Assembly: GCF_003688995.1 (NCBI RefSeq)
Contig: NZ_PENI01000024.1
Location: forward strand, 1 to 64,000
Source of the DNA: Streptomyces shenzhenensis
Lineage (GTDB): Bacteria > Actinomycetota > Actinomycetes > Streptomycetales > Streptomycetaceae
Length of the DNA stretch: 64,000 bases
Direction of reading: 5' to 3'
The position numbers and the translations under genes were made by a program. Below are positions 15,100-23,288 of the stretch, one piece after another; the stretch's first letter is position 1; every line of letters begins with the position of its first letter. A model generated the notes under the pieces. That model had not been told where the DNA came from, did no database searches, and was given only the letters and a program-made list of their open reading frames with translations.

Positions 15100-16802
15100 G
15101 CCCCACCACCCTTCCCGCCGGCCTTGAACACGGTCACGTCACCTTCCTGGGTGCCGGACCCGGTGATCCGGGACTGCTGACTCTGCGCGCCGTGGAGGCG
15201 CTGGCGAACGCGGACGTCCTCGTCGTCGAGCACGATGTGCTGGACGTGGTCCGCGGTCATGCCAGACAGGGCGTCTCCGTTCTGCGCGTCGAAGTGGATT
15301 CCTCCACTGATACGCAGCCGGCCCCGGGCACGTCTCAACGAGCGGTTATTGACGGTGTGTCAACAACCGCCGGCATCCCGCCGACGAGGGATGCCGCTCA
15401 TCTTGTCATGGAGGCCGCACGGGGCGGCAGGCGGGTCGTCCGTGCGGTGTCCGGGGATCCCGGGCTCGACACGTACGCCGCCGAGGAGATGCTGGCGTGC
15501 GCCGCCGCCGGGGTGCCCTTCGAGGTGGTACCCGGCGTCGCGACCGCGGTCGGCGTGCCCGCGTACGCGGGGGTTCCGCTGCGGGACGCGCAGGGCGCCG
15601 ACGTCCGGTTCGTGGACGCCCGCACCGCCTCGGACCGGTGCTGGACCGAGGTGGGCGCGTCGGACGGCACGGCTGTCGTGTCGACCACGCTGGACTCGGT
15701 CGCCGCTGCGGCCGGTGAGCTGGTCGCCGCGGGCCGCAAGCCGGACACCCCGATGACGGTGACCGTCGCCGGTACGACGACCCGGCAGCGCACCTGGACC
15801 GCCACCCTCGGGACCATCGCGCAGACCCTGAAGCAGGCGAAGGTGCTGCCGTCCCCGGAGGGCGGGCGCCCGGTGATAGCCGTGGTCGGTGAGCGTTCCG
15901 CCGCCGCCCAGCGCGACCAGTTGTCGTGGTTCGAGTCCAAGCCGCTGTTCGGCTGGCGGGTCCTCGTGCCGCGTACGAAGGAGCAGGCGGCGTCGCTCTC
16001 CGACCAACTGCGGTCCTACGGGGCCGTGCCGCACGAGGTGCCGACGATCGCCGTCGAGCCGCCGCGGACGCCCCAGCAGATGGAGCGGGCCGTGAAGGGC
16101 CTGGTGACCGGGCGGTACGAGTGGATCGCCTTCACCTCCGTCAACGCCGTGAAGGCGGTGCGGGAGAAGTTCGAGGAGTACGGGCTCGACGCGCGGGCCT
16201 TCGCGGGGATCAAGGTCGCCGCGGTGGGGGAGCAGACCGCGAACGCGCTGATCGCCTTCGGCGTGAAGCCGGACCTGGTGCCGAGCGGGGAGCAGTCGGC
16301 CGCGGGTCTCCTGGAGGACTGGCCGCCGTACGACCCGGTGTTCGACCCGATCGACCGCGTCTTCCTGCCGCGGGCCGACATCGCGACCGAGACGCTGGTC
16401 GCCGGGCTGATCGAGCTGGGCTGGGAGGTCGACGACGTCACGGCCTACCGGACCGTGCGGGCCTCGCCGCCGCCGGCGGAGACCCGGGAGGCGATCAAGG
16501 GCGGTGGCTTCGACGCCGTGCTCTTCACGTCGTCCTCGACCGTGCGGAACCTGGTGGGCATCGCCGGCAAGCCGCACAACGTGACCGTGATCGCGTGTAT
16601 CGGCCCCGCCACGGCGAAGACCGCGGAGGAGCACGGGCTGCGGGTGGACGTGATGGCTCCGGAGCCGTCCGTGCACCGGCTGGCGGAGGCGCTGGCCGAC
16701 TTCGGCACGAAGCGGCGGACCGCGGCACTGGAGGCGGGGGATCCGGTGACGCGGCCCAGCGAGCGGCGGCCCGGGGCACGCAGGCGGCGCAACTCCGGCT
16801 GA
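15096..16802 (+). CDS. hemD: Fused uroporphyrinogen-III C-methyltransferase / uroporphyrinogen-III synthase
   Basis: A 568-residue two-domain enzyme. The N-terminal half is a SUMT/CobA-like methylase domain (FLGAGPGDPGLLTLRAVEAL near residue 17; AVSGDPGLDTYAAEEML near residue 115). The C-terminal half is HemD, starting GWRVLVPRTKEQAASL near residue 287, with FTSVNAVKAV and FTSSSTVRNLVG typical of uroporphyrinogen-III synthases. Such CobA-HemD fusions are normal in Streptomyces. The start is TTG at 15096, behind GGGGGAG and overlapping the hemC stop. The frame is open upstream inside hemC, but that part is not conserved. Confidence 0.93.
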   Translation: MSPTTLPAGLEHGHVTFLGAGPGDPGLLTLRAVEALANADVLVVEHDVLDVVRGHARQGVSVLRVEVDSSTDTQPAPGTSQRAVIDGVSTTAGIPPTRDAAHLVMEAARGGRRVVRAVSGDPGLDTYAAEEMLACAAAGVPFEVVPGVATAVGVPAYAGVPLRDAQGADVRFVDARTASDRCWTEVGASDGTAVVSTTLDSVAAAAGELVAAGRKPDTPMTVTVAGTTTRQRTWTATLGTIAQTLKQAKVLPSPEGGRPVIAVVGERSAAAQRDQLSWFESKPLFGWRVLVPRTKEQAASLSDQLRSYGAVPHEVPTIAVEPPRTPQQMERAVKGLVTGRYEWIAFTSVNAVKAVREKFEEYGLDARAFAGIKVAAVGEQTANALIAFGVKPDLVPSGEQSAAGLLEDWPPYDPVFDPIDRVFLPRADIATETLVAGLIELGWEVDDVTAYRTVRASPPPAETREAIKGGGFDAVLFTSSSTVRNLVGIAGKPHNVTVIACIGPATAKTAEEHGLRVDVMAPEPSVHRLAEALADFGTKRRTAALEAGDPVTRPSERRPGARRRRNSG

Positions 16803-16819
16803 CGGCCCGACCCTGACAC

Positions 16820-16868
16820 GGTTCGCCGTACGGCATCGGACTGGCTCCGATCCGGTACGGCGAACCGT
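16820..16868 (+). terminator. Terminator of the rex-hemACD operon
   Basis: CGGTTCGCCGTAC pairs with GTACGGCGAACCG over 13 bp, with an inner CGGA/TCCG extension, and is followed by TTT. It starts 18 bp after the hemD stop and shows that hemB has its own promoter. Confidence 0.88.
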
Positions 16869-17043
16869 TTCTGCGGAACGGCACGATCTCCGCGGTGCGG
16901 GGGAGAGCAGCGGCCGGGGTCCCCGGGGCGGGAAGGCGCCGCCCCTTGCACCGAGATGACCTGTTCCTCGCCGTATCGACCGGCTGGCCAGGTGCCGTTC
17001 AGGTCGGCGTGGGCGGGATTGGACTTCGAGCCTCGGGGAGCGA

Positions 17044-17262
17044 GCCGTGGCTCTGCCGGCCGGCTCATCCGCTCTTGTGGGGTCGAGTACCGGCTTGCGC
17101 CCGTCGGGCCGCCGTCGTCCACCGGGCCGGGGGCCTTTGCGGTGGGCGTCCGGAGTGGGCCGTGGCTCTGCCGGCGGTCTTCGTTGCGTCGGTGACCGGC
17201 CAACCCACTCCTGCGGGGACGTGCACTGGCTTGCGTTCGTCGTCTTCGCCGGGCCGGGGGCC
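17044..17262. repeat. Diverged direct duplication in the hemD-hemB gap
   Basis: The 443-bp stretch after the terminator (16869-17311) has no gene I can support. It holds two diverged copies of a segment of about 115-135 bp: GCCGTGGCTCTGCCGGC at 17044 and 17159, GGCTTGCG at 17092 and 17228, and GGGCCGGGGGCC at 17124 and 17251. The changing offsets mean indels since duplication. The plus frame through it runs into hemB but lacks homology to HemB. Confidence 0.5.
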
Positions 17263-17311
17263 GACTGGGCGTCGGCAAGAGGGGGGTCGGGGCGGGCGTA
17301 GCGTTGACGGC

Positions 17312-18304
17312 ATGACGAAGTACGGTTCCTTTCCCGGTACGCGTCCCCGTCGGCTGCGCACCACCCCCGCCATGCGCCGCATGGTCGCCGAGACCCGGCT
17401 GCACCCTGCGGACTTCATCCTGCCCGCGTTCGTGCGGGAGGGCGTGCGCGAGCCCGTGCCGATCACCGCCATGCCGGGTGTCGTGCAGCACACCCGTGAC
17501 AGCCTGAAGAAGGCCGCCGCGGAGGCGGTCGAGGCGGGGATCTCCGGGATCATGCTGTTCGGGGTGCCCGAGGAGGCCAAGAAGGACGCCGTCGGTACTC
17601 CGGGGACCGACCCGGACGGGATCCTCCAGGTCGCGATCCGCGACGTGCGGGCCGAGGTCGGTGACGAGCTGCTCGTCATGTCCGACCTGTGCCTGGACGA
17701 GACCACCGATCACGGGCACTGCGGTGTGCTCGACGAGCAGGGGCGCGTCGACAACGACGCCACCCTGGAGCGGTACGCCGAGATGGCCCAGGTGCAGGCC
17801 GACGCCGGTGCCCATGTGGTCGGGCCCAGCGGGATGATGGACGGGCAGATCGGCGTCGTCCGGGACGCGCTGGACGAGATCGGGCGGCAGGACGTGGCGA
17901 TCCTCGCCTACACCGCCAAGTACTCGTCCGCCTTCTACGGGCCGTTCCGGGAGGCCGTAGCCTCCTCGCTCAAGGGCGACCGCAAGACGTACCAGCAGGA
18001 CCCCGCCAACTGGCGCGAGTCGCTCAGGGAGTTGGCGCTCGACCTGGAGGAGGGCGCCGACATGGTGATGGTGAAGCCGGCCGGGCCCTACCTCGACATC
18101 CTGGCCCGCGTCGCCGACGCGGTGGACGTGCCCGTCGCCGCCTACCAGATCTCCGGCGAGTACTCGATGGTCGAGGCCGCCGCGGAGAAGGGCTGGGTCG
18201 ACCGGGACCGGGCGATCATCGAGACGCTGACCGGCATCAAGCGGGCCGGGGCACGCAACATCCTCACCTACTGGGCCACCGAAGTGGCCCGGCGACTGCG
18301 CTGA
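17312..18304 (+). CDS. hemB: Delta-aminolevulinic acid dehydratase (porphobilinogen synthase)
   Basis: Condenses two 5-aminolevulinates to porphobilinogen. It has 330 residues, normal for the family, starting at ATG 17312 with MTKYGSFPGTRPRRLRTTPA. The metal region reads DLCLDETTDHGHCGVL near residue 126: it keeps two of the zinc-site cysteines but has Asp in place of the middle one, a hybrid between zinc- and magnesium-type enzymes. The two Schiff-base lysines are in AYTAKYSSAFYG near residue 202 and MVMVKPAGPYLD near residue 253. It is separated from rex-hemACD by a terminator and about 440 bp. Confidence 0.95.
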   Translation: MTKYGSFPGTRPRRLRTTPAMRRMVAETRLHPADFILPAFVREGVREPVPITAMPGVVQHTRDSLKKAAAEAVEAGISGIMLFGVPEEAKKDAVGTPGTDPDGILQVAIRDVRAEVGDELLVMSDLCLDETTDHGHCGVLDEQGRVDNDATLERYAEMAQVQADAGAHVVGPSGMMDGQIGVVRDALDEIGRQDVAILAYTAKYSSAFYGPFREAVASSLKGDRKTYQQDPANWRESLRELALDLEEGADMVMVKPAGPYLDILARVADAVDVPVAAYQISGEYSMVEAAAEKGWVDRDRAIIETLTGIKRAGARNILTYWATEVARRLR

Positions 18305-18626
18305 CGACCTCGCCCTCCGGGGTCGGCCGGACACGGTTCGAAGTCGTTCCGGTACCGAACGGGCGGCGGAGCGGTATCGGTGTGCCTGCGGTTCGGCCAC
18401 GAAACGAACTCGGTGACCGAAACGTCCGGGGGCCGGCGGGGGAATCCGTGGTGATCAACGGTGAGTCTGTCCTGAAATCGACGTAGATCCACGGGAGATC
18501 GTCGTCCGCGGGTGAGGAATCCCAGGTCGGCAACCAGGGCGACAGGTTCCGGCCAAGGTCCATATCCTCTGCGCCTGGCCTGATCCATTCCGGTGGGCCC
18601 CGGATGTCGATCCCTGGGGGGACGTA
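18305..18626. other. hemB-DUF805 intergenic region
   Basis: This 322-bp gap has no ORF I would defend on either strand. It contains a diffuse dyad around 18349-18382 (CCGGTACCGAACGGG and CGGTATCGG) and GGGGGGACGTA just before the next start codon, which is that gene's ribosome-binding site. No promoter is clear. Confidence 0.5.
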
Positions 18627-18992
18627 ATGAACTGGTACATCGAGGTGCTCAAGAAGTACGCGGTCTTCGAGGGGCGGGCGCGCCGCAAGGAGTACTGGAT
18701 GTTCGCGCTCGTCAATGTGGTCATCGCCATCGTGCTCGCCATCGTGGACGCCGTCCTGGGCACTCAGATCCCGTCCGTCGTCTACGCCCTGGCGGTCCTG
18801 CTGCCCGGCCTCGGTGTCTCGGTCCGTCGGCTGCACGACACGGGCCGCACCGGCTGGTGGCTGCTCATCGGGATCATCCCGCTGGTGGGCGCCATCGTGC
18901 TGCTGATCTTCACGGTCAGCGAGGGCACGAAGGGGCAGAACGAGTACGGCGCGGACCCGAAGGAAGGCGAGTACTCCCCGGCGCACAGCTGA
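18627..18992 (+). CDS. DUF805 membrane protein
   Basis: A 121-residue protein of the DUF805 family, whose members are inner-membrane proteins of unknown function, some next to aminopeptidases or phage genes. MNWYIEVLKKYAVFEGRARR with RKEYWMF is the family opening. Three hydrophobic segments follow (about residues 27-45, 49-65, 72-95), with the conserved VRRLHDTGRTGWWLL loop between the second and third. ATG at 18627 follows GGGGGG at good spacing. The 3' end overlaps, on the opposite strand, the frame of the adjacent lipoprotein-like gene. Confidence 0.88.
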   Translation: MNWYIEVLKKYAVFEGRARRKEYWMFALVNVVIAIVLAIVDAVLGTQIPSVVYALAVLLPGLGVSVRRLHDTGRTGWWLLIGIIPLVGAIVLLIFTVSEGTKGQNEYGADPKEGEYSPAHS

Positions 18993-19224
18993 CGCCGAGG
19001 GCCGGTACGCGCCCGATCCTTCCGAAGCCCGCCCGGTCCGCTCTCCGGGCGGGCTTCCGGCTGTCCGCGTCCGCGAGGCGAGCGGCCGTCGGCGCCTGCC
19101 GTGCGATGGCGGGGGTGCGGTCCGACGGTCCCTCGTCGCGGAGGCCCAGTCCGTCGTGGCATCCGCTCAGGGCGACGAGGGCGGCCAGGGCGACGAGCGC
19201 CGCGCGGGCACTGCGTGCGGGCAT
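18916..19224 (-). CDS. Possible small lipoprotein
   Basis: ATG at 19224 follows a strong GGGAGGA (3 nt gap). The N-terminus MPARSARAALVALAALVAL with SGCH is a textbook lipoprotein signal with lipobox LSGC near residue 22. The remaining 80 residues are Arg/Ala-rich and resemble nothing. The 102-residue frame runs through a perfect 13-bp hairpin at 19024-19057 and into the 3' end of the DUF805 gene, which is unlikely for an intact gene. A frameshift or a lost stop codon near 19060 would explain it. The start is well supported, the end is not. Confidence 0.45.
   Translation of the reverse strand: MPARSARAALVALAALVALSGCHDGLGLRDEGPSDRTPAIARQAPTAARLADADSRKPARRADRAGFGRIGRVPALGVSCAPGSTRLPSGPRRTRSAPSCPR
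19024..19057 (+). terminator. Bidirectional terminator after the DUF805 gene
   Basis: GAAGCCCGCCCGG pairs with CCGGGCGGGCTTC, a perfect 13-bp stem with an 8-nt loop, 31 bp after the DUF805 stop codon. It would also stop transcripts of the minus-strand lipoprotein-like gene. Confidence 0.85.
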
Positions 19225-19428
19225 GGGTCCTCCCGGCGGTGGGGGCGAAGGGCGCGGGCCCAGCGTGCGGCGGGCGGCGCCTGCCGCGCCAGGACCGGGG
19301 GCGAGATCGGGACGCCCTGGACCGTCCCGACGCCGTGACCGGCCCGGACCGTCCGTCCCGGACCGCGGGACGGGACGCGGGGAGACAGGACGCGGACCTT
19401 CGCGCGTGCGGGTCAGGGGATCAGGGGG

Positions 19429-20280
19429 TCAGTCCCACCAGAAGACCCAGGCCCGTTCGCCGATCAGCGTCGCGGCGTAGTCGCGCAGGTCGCCCGGTCC
19501 GTTCTGGGTGAGGTTGTCCGGGCAGAACGCGAAGTGCTCGGCCGCCAGGGCCTCCGCCTCGGCCCGGGTGGCGGGCGGCGCGGCCACGGAGACGACCAGC
19601 GTGTCGAAGCCGAGGGCGATCACGCGTATGCCGAAGCGGTCCTCCCACGAGCGCAGCACCGCACAGAGCCGGGCCACGTCGTTCTCGTGGTTGAGCGGCC
19701 CGGACCAGCCGATCGCGGCGGGGATGTCGGCGGAGCGGCGGGCGGGGACCAGCGCCAGATGCGGATCCTTGAACCCGGCGTGCGGGCGGCCGTCCCCGTC
19801 GGCGCCGCTCAGCTGGTCGGCGATCCGGGCGGCGCAGACGCCGGGCTCGACGGTGAGCGATCCGGCGGGGGCCGGCCCGGGCCAGTCCGCCCCGAACGGC
19901 GCCAGGAACCGGGCCAGTTCGGGATCAAAGCCCTCCTCGCCGTCGTCGCCCGCGCCTTCCCAGCACTCCAGGAGAACGTCCTCGGCGTCGTGGTCCCCCG
20001 GGTACGAGGTGTCCGCCGGGGACAACTCCCATTGCTCCGGGCCGCCTTGGGGGCCGCCCAGATCGAGGAGCACGGGCAGCAGGCCCGCCCGGCCGGCCGG
20101 TGCGCCCAGCGCCGCCCAGCTGCCGGGGCCGGCCGACTTCTCGGCATGCCACAGCAGGGGCTCCGGCCAGGGCCCGTCGTCCGTCGCGTCGATCAGTCTT
20201 CCGGGCGGGAGCCGGAGCCCCAGGGAACGCCCGCTCGGGTCGGCCGCCAGCTTGGGCAGCGGGTTGGGAAGAGTCGCCAT
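19429..20280 (-). CDS. DUF4253 domain protein
   Basis: A 283-residue cytoplasmic protein. The C-terminal 110 residues (from about WSGPLNHENDVARLCAVLRSWEDRFGIRV) match DUF4253, an actinobacterial domain with the ending ERAWVFWWD. The N-terminal half is acidic and variable. There are no catalytic motifs, signal peptide or membrane segments. Function is unknown. It is isolated from its neighbours by gaps on both sides, and no operon is apparent. Confidence 0.82.
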   Translation of the reverse strand: MATLPNPLPKLAADPSGRSLGLRLPPGRLIDATDDGPWPEPLLWHAEKSAGPGSWAALGAPAGRAGLLPVLLDLGGPQGGPEQWELSPADTSYPGDHDAEDVLLECWEGAGDDGEEGFDPELARFLAPFGADWPGPAPAGSLTVEPGVCAARIADQLSGADGDGRPHAGFKDPHLALVPARRSADIPAAIGWSGPLNHENDVARLCAVLRSWEDRFGIRVIALGFDTLVVSVAAPPATRAEAEALAAEHFAFCPDNLTQNGPGDLRDYAATLIGERAWVFWWD

Positions 20281-20490
20281 GCGGCGACTGTAAGGGGAGC
20301 CACTGACAACGCGAACGGCCCCCGTCGGAACTCTTGAGTTCTAGTGATCGTCGCAACACCCCAGCTCGGGGAGTGCGATGGACTTCGAGGGCCGGGACCA
20401 CGCGGAACGAATGCGGGTCCTGCGGCATGGGGAGCCGGTCACTTCGCCGCGACCGGATGTGTGCCGTGCCATAAGGTGCGGGCCGGGCCG

Positions 20491-21234
20491 TCAGGCGACT
20501 GCCGTCAGCTGCGCGATCCGGGCGAACTCCTCCTCCAGGCGGTCGCGTCCGAGGGCCGCGAACTCGCGGTCCAGGTCTGCCGGTGTCACTCCGCGGAGTT
20601 CCACCATCGTGCGGGCGGCCCGGACCCACGGCGCCCACTCCGAGCCGTACTTCACCTGCTCCATGGCACACCCCGGGATGGGCTGGAGCGTCCGCGGATG
20701 ATGGAGGGGGCCGACGACTCCCCACGCGGGTACGCGCCTCGCCCACGCCGCCACGAATCGCCCACCGTGCAGGGCACGGCAGAGCTGGATGGAGATCGCG
20801 GCGCACGGTACGCACACCGGCGGGCTCGTCGTGAGCTCCCCCTCCCGGATCGGGCCGCCGGAGTCCTTCAGGAGAAAGAGGTGCGGGCCGTGTGGGTCGG
20901 GCGGCATGCGAGCGCAGACCTGACACATCATGTTGAGCATGGCCCGGCGCTGCCGGTACGGGTGAACGTTCCGGAACACTGGGCTGCCCCGGCGCCGCTT
21001 CGGCCGGAGGACGTACCGGACCCAGAGCACACCGAAGCTGTCCCGGTCGTACGGCGTCTCATCCGCGTACGCGATCCCCGGGAAGCCGCGGCGGCGGGTG
21101 ATCGGACACGACAGGAGTCTTTCCTCGCTCCATCCGGCGATGTACGGGACGAGGCCTGGCGGGGCCGGAGGCAACACGATCGAGAACCTTCCATTGTCGA
21201 AACGAGGGTGACGGCCCGGCACACCGAGGGGCAT
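20491..21234 (-). CDS. Cysteine-rich protein of unknown function
   Basis: A 247-residue protein with no recognised enzyme motif. MMCQVCARMPPD near residue 102 and PPVCVPCAAISIQLCR near residue 138 give two CxxC pairs about 37 residues apart, so it probably binds a zinc or holds a structural metal. The Trp/Arg-rich N-terminal half has PYIAGWSEERL. Similar proteins occur beside HTH regulators in Streptomyces accessory regions. An in-frame GTG at 21237 is the alternative start; neither has a good ribosome-binding site. It lies downstream of, but is separated by a terminator from, the zinc-ribbon/membrane gene pair. Confidence 0.7.
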   Translation of the reverse strand: MPLGVPGRHPRFDNGRFSIVLPPAPPGLVPYIAGWSEERLLSCPITRRRGFPGIAYADETPYDRDSFGVLWVRYVLRPKRRRGSPVFRNVHPYRQRRAMLNMMCQVCARMPPDPHGPHLFLLKDSGGPIREGELTTSPPVCVPCAAISIQLCRALHGGRFVAAWARRVPAWGVVGPLHHPRTLQPIPGCAMEQVKYGSEWAPWVRAARTMVELRGVTPADLDREFAALGRDRLEEEFARIAQLTAVA

Positions 21235-21312
21235 CACGGGGTCGGGTGTGCCGGGCCGGGCCCGCCGGCCCCCGCGGGGAGAGTCGGGAGCGGGAAACCG
21301 GCGGGCGCCTGG

Positions 21313-21350
21313 GGCTCCGGTCGCCCCCTGGGGCGCGAGCGACCGGAGCC
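21313..21350 (-). terminator. Terminator of the zinc-ribbon/membrane mini-operon
   Basis: GGCTCCGGTCGC and GCGACCGGAGCC form a perfect 12-bp stem with a 14-nt loop, 11 bp past the stop of the minus-strand 60-codon gene. Its presence is good evidence that the small genes before it are real. Confidence 0.85.
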
Positions 21351-21360
21351 GGTCATGGGG

Positions 21361-21543
21361 TCAGCGGCCGAATCCGGCCACGAGGGCGCCCATGAGGACG
21401 GCCAGGACCAGCGCGTAGAGGAACTGGCCCTTCGGACTGTCTGGCCTCATGCGCATCGCTGCCGCTCCTCCCGATGGGGGCGTCGAGTTGAAAGCGGGCC
21501 ATCTGTGAGGCAGACGGGTGTTGGGCTGTTCCACGGAGATCAT
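21361..21543 (-). CDS. Small single-span membrane protein
   Basis: A 60-residue protein whose last 20 residues, GQFLYALVLAVLMGALVAGF, form one transmembrane helix; the N-terminal 38 residues are hydrophilic and Pro-rich. The ATG overlaps the stop of the upstream zinc-ribbon gene (ATGA), and a terminator follows 11 bp after its stop, so it is cotranslated with that gene. No known family is recognised. The pairing suggests that the membrane peptide tethers or signals for its partner. Confidence 0.6.
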   Translation of the reverse strand: MISVEQPNTRLPHRWPAFNSTPPSGGAAAMRMRPDSPKGQFLYALVLAVLMGALVAGFGR

Positions 21544-21779
21544 CGCTCTGCCTTCGGGGCGCAGTCCGTGTGCCAGTACGCCACCAGCGGAGGAGCGTCA
21601 CGGCGGGCCAGCATCCCCCGGCGGCACGCCTCAAGGCTCTTGATCGGGTTACCGCATGACGGGCACGTTTCACCGGGCGGGGCGTACGTCGTGTATTCCA
21701 TCTGCCGCGCGTCGCTGCCTACTTCGGCGCGCTGGAGACTTCGCGCGAGTCCGGTTGTAGCTTTGGGCACTGTCGTCAA
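21540..21779 (-). CDS. Small zinc-ribbon-like protein
   Basis: A 79-residue protein. CPSCGNPIKSLEACRRG near residue 40 and WHTDC near residue 70 give Cys-x2-Cys and a later Cys/His pair, a plausible zinc ribbon. It is the first gene of a two-gene minus-strand operon with the small membrane protein. It is divergent from the HTH/TPR regulator across a 216-bp gap containing an inverted repeat and three GGGGAACC copies. I do not recognise a characterised family. Confidence 0.62.
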   Translation of the reverse strand: MTTVPKATTGLARSLQRAEVGSDARQMEYTTYAPPGETCPSCGNPIKSLEACRRGMLARRDAPPLVAYWHTDCAPKAER

Positions 21780-21841
21780 CCCCTTGATGGTTGGTGGCCA
21801 AGCCCCCGGACGTTCGCCGCGTCGCGGGGGTCCTTGCTGTT

Positions 21842-21860
21842 CGGCACACAGGTTGTGCCG
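21842..21860. promoter_or_regulatory. Inverted repeat between divergent genes
   Basis: CGGCACA-CAGGT-TGTGCCG is a perfect 7-bp inverted repeat with a 5-bp spacer, central to the 216-bp gap between the zinc-ribbon operon and the HTH/TPR gene. It is a candidate operator for the HTH protein. Confidence 0.45.
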
Positions 21861-21891
21861 TCTGAAGAGCTTCAGCCGGGCAGAGTGCCTC

Positions 21892-21934
21892 GGGGAACCG
21901 CGAACGGGGAACCCCGCAAGGCATTTGGGGAACC
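21892..21934 (+). promoter_or_regulatory. Three direct GGGGAACC repeats upstream of the HTH/TPR gene
   Basis: GGGGAACC occurs at 21892-21899, 21906-21913 and 21927-21934. Start-to-start spacings are 14 and 21 bp, and the last copy ends 61 bp before the start codon. The array is a plausible binding site for the HTH protein encoded downstream. Confidence 0.5.
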
Positions 21935-21995
21935 CTGTTGGGGCTCACGGGGCTACCCTGACGGGGAGATCACTTCCGTCTCTCCAGGGACGCTC

Positions 21996-23273
21996 ATGGA
22001 TGACCGCACAAGTCGACGCAGCCGGTATGCGCTGACGATCCCTGACACGCTGCTTCACAGTGACGGCATGCGCCGAGCCTGCGCCGCCCGCGACTTCCAA
22101 GAGATCTTCCGTCTCGTTAACAGGCGTACAGGGTCTAGTTATGCGGTGATCGCCTCAGCAGTCGGCAAGATGACCAGTGGCCGCGTGAGTGACATTATCC
22201 GTGGCGTCCGCAGCATTCGCGGACAAGAAGTGATCGAACGGGTATGTGATGGATTTGGCATCCCCGGTGAAATGCTGAGCGTTCCTGAACGGCCGTGGGA
22301 GCAATCCCTTCCGGTCGCTGACCTTATGCCAAACAGAAACGCAGAGCCGCATTACTCAGTCGAGGCTGTCGAAAACCCTGATCTAGTAACTGTTGCGGAC
22401 CTGCGGCAACGGGTTCAGACTTTGGATTCACGGTATGCGACTGAGCCGTCTACTGTGCTGGTTGCCGAAACCGGAAGGCTCCTGGGAAAGCTCACTCAGT
22501 GGCTGGGTCGCAGTGCTCCGTACCCTGTAAGCCGAGATGTGCAGGCTGCTGTGGCCGAAACCTCCACGTTTATGGGGCAATTAGTTTGGGACGCTTCGGG
22601 GAGAAATGACCACGTCACGGCTCGTGCTTACTTTGGCCAGGCGGTCAACGCAGCACGAGAATTGGGAGATCCCGTATCGGAAGGGCTGGCGCTGCTTCGT
22701 ACGTCGTTCGTAGCCCTCTACGGAGAGAAGAATCCTTCCGCAGGACTTAAGCTGACCCTGGAAACGGCGGAGAAGGTGCAAAAATCCAGCAACATTCTGA
22801 GCGGACTTGCGTTCCTGCATTCCGCAGAAGCGCACGCCATGCTGCGGCGGCGAATTGAGTGCGAGAAATCACTGCGTGCGGCAGAAAGGTTCCTCGGGCG
22901 GGCCGAGCCGAATGATGCGGGATTTTCCATGGTGTCCCCGGGGCAATTCGGCCGCCTTGCCGGTTCGTGTTTTTTGTTCCTCGGTGATGCCCCCAGGGCC
23001 GAGGCTCTACTACAAGAAAGCGTCACGGAGGTTCGGGAAAAGTCAAAGTCTCAAGCGATCGTCCTTGGGAATCTGGCGCTGGCGCGTATCCAGCAGAAGA
23101 AGGTTGACGAGGCTGTTGGAACCCTCCACAGGGCGATTGAAGTCGTGGAAGGAAACCGCGGTGGTGGTGGACTGAACCTGATCTTCAAGGCAGGTAAGGA
23201 ACTGCAATCCTGGAACGACCTTTCAGGTGTGCGGGACCTTAATAGTCGACTTTTTGGATTGATCGCAGCTTAA
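21996..23273 (+). CDS. HTH (XRE-like) / TPR transcriptional regulator
   Basis: A 425-residue protein. An XRE-like helix-turn-helix occupies about residues 30-85 (SYAVIASAVGKMTSGRVSDI is the recognition region). From about residue 130 on it is an all-helical repeat array with TPR-like units, including ARAYFGQAVNAARELGDPVS, SLRAAERFLGRAEP and EAVGTLHRAIEVVEGN. Such HTH-TPR regulators often respond to small peptides or host state. ATG at 21996 follows AGGGA; an upstream in-frame extension is not conserved-looking. Codon use is visibly less GC3-biased than neighbours, suggesting horizontal origin. A 5-formyltetrahydrofolate cyclo-ligase-like gene follows after 15 bp. Confidence 0.8.
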   Translation: MDDRTSRRSRYALTIPDTLLHSDGMRRACAARDFQEIFRLVNRRTGSSYAVIASAVGKMTSGRVSDIIRGVRSIRGQEVIERVCDGFGIPGEMLSVPERPWEQSLPVADLMPNRNAEPHYSVEAVENPDLVTVADLRQRVQTLDSRYATEPSTVLVAETGRLLGKLTQWLGRSAPYPVSRDVQAAVAETSTFMGQLVWDASGRNDHVTARAYFGQAVNAARELGDPVSEGLALLRTSFVALYGEKNPSAGLKLTLETAEKVQKSSNILSGLAFLHSAEAHAMLRRRIECEKSLRAAERFLGRAEPNDAGFSMVSPGQFGRLAGSCFLFLGDAPRAEALLQESVTEVREKSKSQAIVLGNLALARIQQKKVDEAVGTLHRAIEVVEGNRGGGGLNLIFKAGKELQSWNDLSGVRDLNSRLFGLIAA

Positions 23274-23288
23274 GGGAGGGGATGGCGA

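Noticed and set aside
16895..17311. In-frame extension of hemB upstream
   Set aside because: It would make HemB 469 residues; the family is about 330 and the extension lies in the duplicated non-coding segment.
20344..22035. 563-codon plus-strand open frame
   Set aside because: It runs antisense to the cysteine-rich gene and the zinc-ribbon operon and into the HTH/TPR gene; its composition is not protein-like.
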